This document shows positions 63,160 through 64,000 of a stretch of DNA of 64,000 nt, piece by piece (within the stretch, counting starts at the first letter, position 1; each line of letters opens with the position of its first letter). Made by a program: the position numbers and the translations under genes. The notes under the pieces were generated by a model. The model was given only the letters and a program-made list of their open reading frames with translations, ran no database searches and was not told where the DNA came from. Source of the DNA: CAZQHK01 sp964593455 (GTDB lineage Bacteria > Muiribacteriota > CAYSPT01); the NCBI GenBank assembly GCA_964593455.1, contig CAZQHK010000015.1, positions 1 through 64,000 of the forward strand. Direction: 5' to 3'.

Positions 63160-64000
63160 ACGGTCCTATACCTTGTAATCCTTCCAGAATTGATTTCAAA
63201 ACACTACAAACATAATCAACCTTTTCCTCTGTCATCATCATACTGCATGGCAAATTCAGGCCGTAGGGAGATATTGCATATGCCGTTTTGTTTCTCTGGC
63301 GTGCCTGTGCGGCTTGTTCCAGTGCGTGATAGGCTGGCAGGGAACTTAAGGGGTGAAAAAAAGGCCGACAATCAATATATTTTTTCGAAAGCAAAGTCAT
63401 CAGAGTCTCTTTTTTTATGCCAAACTTCTTATTGAGGACCACCGTCACCATCCAGAAGGAGTTTTTGGTAGCCGGCGGTTCACAGTTCAGAGAAATACCC
63501 GATACACCTTCCAATTTTGACCGGTACCACTGAAAGATCTCACGTTTTCGTACTACCAGTTCATCAATCCGTTCCAGTTGAGCGAGACCCAGGGCTGCCT
63601 GTAAGCTGCTCATCTTGTATTTATAACCGACCTCGGTATTCTGGAACATCGTATCACCCGGACGGCGCCCATGATCCCGCAAGAACAGGCTGCGGTTATA
63701 AATTTTCTCACTACTGGTTACCAGCATTCCACCTTCGCCGGTGGTGAGTGTCTTGGAACCATGAAAACTGAACGCTCCGGTATCTCCTAAACTACCCGCC
63801 CTATTTCCTTGATACTCGGAGCCAATGGCTTCCGCTGCGTCTTCAATAATAACAATGTCATGTCGCCTGGCAATGGCACTAATTCTACTCATGTCCGGCA
63901 TATTTCCATACAGGTCAACCGGAATGACTGCCCTGGTACGAGGACTGATTAACCGTTCAAAAGACTCTGCTGACAAACACCAGGTTTTCTCATCCACATC
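63158..64000 (-). CDS. DegT/DnrJ/EryC1-type sugar aminotransferase (5' end outside window)
   Basis: At least 280 aa; the reading frame stays open past the right edge, so the start is not seen. PLP-enzyme landmarks: VIPVDLYGN, VIIEDAAEAIGSEYQG, and the Schiff-base Lys in FSFHGSKTLTTGEGG; then RDHGRRPGD and YKYKMSSLQAALGLAQLERI. The GSKTLTTGEGG form is found in perosamine synthase-like enzymes that make 4-amino sugars for surface polysaccharides. Confidence 0.92.
   Translation of the reverse strand, partial: DVDEKTWCLSAESFERLISPRTRAVIPVDLYGNMPDMSRISAIARRHDIVIIEDAAEAIGSEYQGNRAGSLGDTGAFSFHGSKTLTTGEGGMLVTSSEKIYNRSLFLRDHGRRPGDTMFQNTEVGYKYKMSSLQAALGLAQLERIDELVVRKREIFQWYRSKLEGVSGISLNCEPPATKNSFWMVTVVLNKKFGIKKETLMTLLSKKYIDCRPFFHPLSSLPAYHALEQAAQARQRNKTAYAISPYGLNLPCSMMMTEEKVDYVCSVLKSILEGLQGIGP

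Noticed and set aside
1..64000. CRISPR array or cas genes
   Set aside because: No set of regularly spaced short repeats and no Cas-like protein was seen.

Overview
The window (about 52% GC by eye) comes from a free-living diderm bacterium of an uncultured or poorly sampled lineage. Two SLH-domain outer-membrane porins, a PilT ATPase, pseudopilins, an rnfCDGEAB operon and an ABC sugar importer point to a Gram-negative-type envelope and an anaerobic or fermentative energy metabolism based on ferredoxin:NAD oxidoreduction. SLH porins together with a Ycf46/Ycf35/DUF2997 operon recall cyanobacteria and their sister lineages, but there is no 16S gene here and I cannot place the organism.

Layout. 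0-3 kb: a structured palindrome, a direct repeat carrying a promoter, then a GT2 glycosyltransferase and a B12-type radical SAM enzyme. 3-9 kb: two paralogous SLH porins (minus strand), each ending in a near-identical GC-rich terminator and separated by a decayed IS1182-like element with intact ends and a perfect 15-bp target duplication. 9-15 kb: a minus-strand operon SPOR protein - NHL propeller - two sugar permeases - sugar-binding lipoprotein - YqgF-like nuclease; one permease carries a roughly 100-residue extracytoplasmic insertion. 15.3-15.5 kb: a long perfect-ended palindromic element. 15.5-22 kb: rnfCDGEAB followed directly by amrS, driven by a consensus sigma-70 promoter. 22-25 kb: a small secreted protein, recA, and an unusual protein that looks like an archaeo-eukaryotic primase with a PriL-like iron-sulphur tail. 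25-31.5 kb: a tightly packed minus-strand operon of a Ycf46-type AAA ATPase, a Ycf35/DUF1257 protein, a TPR protein, DUF2997, a second small protein, a signal-peptidase-like protein lacking its catalytic dyad, and PilT, with a degenerate CPBP protease homologue upstream. 31.6-32.4 kb: tRNA-Lys(CUU) and a gene-poor stretch with a DUF2157-like gene fragment. 32.4-36 kb: two membrane proteins, an ATP-grasp ligase and a secreted two-nuclease fusion. 36-48.6 kb: a plus-strand housekeeping run (radical SAM, rpsO, pnp, STAS-TPR, thiN, rpmB, two pseudopilins, pgsA-like, pseudouridine synthase, M16 and M24 peptidases). 48.6-57 kb: small secreted proteins, a PAS protein, a Na+/solute symporter, pgi, arsS, and an SGNH hydrolase flanked by two DUF5989 micro-membrane proteins, one only 48 residues. 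57-63 kb: a plus-strand module of a zinc-ribbon/DUF4178 membrane protein, a small secreted peptide, DUF350, a membrane-fused spermidine-synthase-like enzyme, an unrecognised helical protein and an SPFH protein with three zinc ribbons. The window ends inside a sugar aminotransferase gene.

The best candidates for under-described systems are the 57-63 kb SPFH/DUF4178/DUF350/aminopropyltransferase module, which resembles phage-shock-type membrane-maintenance operons but lacks PspA, and the Ycf46-Ycf35-DUF2997 operon fused to PilT and a dead signal peptidase. A family of roughly 110-bp dispersed repeats at gene ends (3.0, 9.4 and 54.1 kb) and three large structured palindromes (0.04, 3.2 and 15.4 kb) are the main unexplained non-coding features. 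Predicted functions rest on motif recognition by eye; no database search was run.
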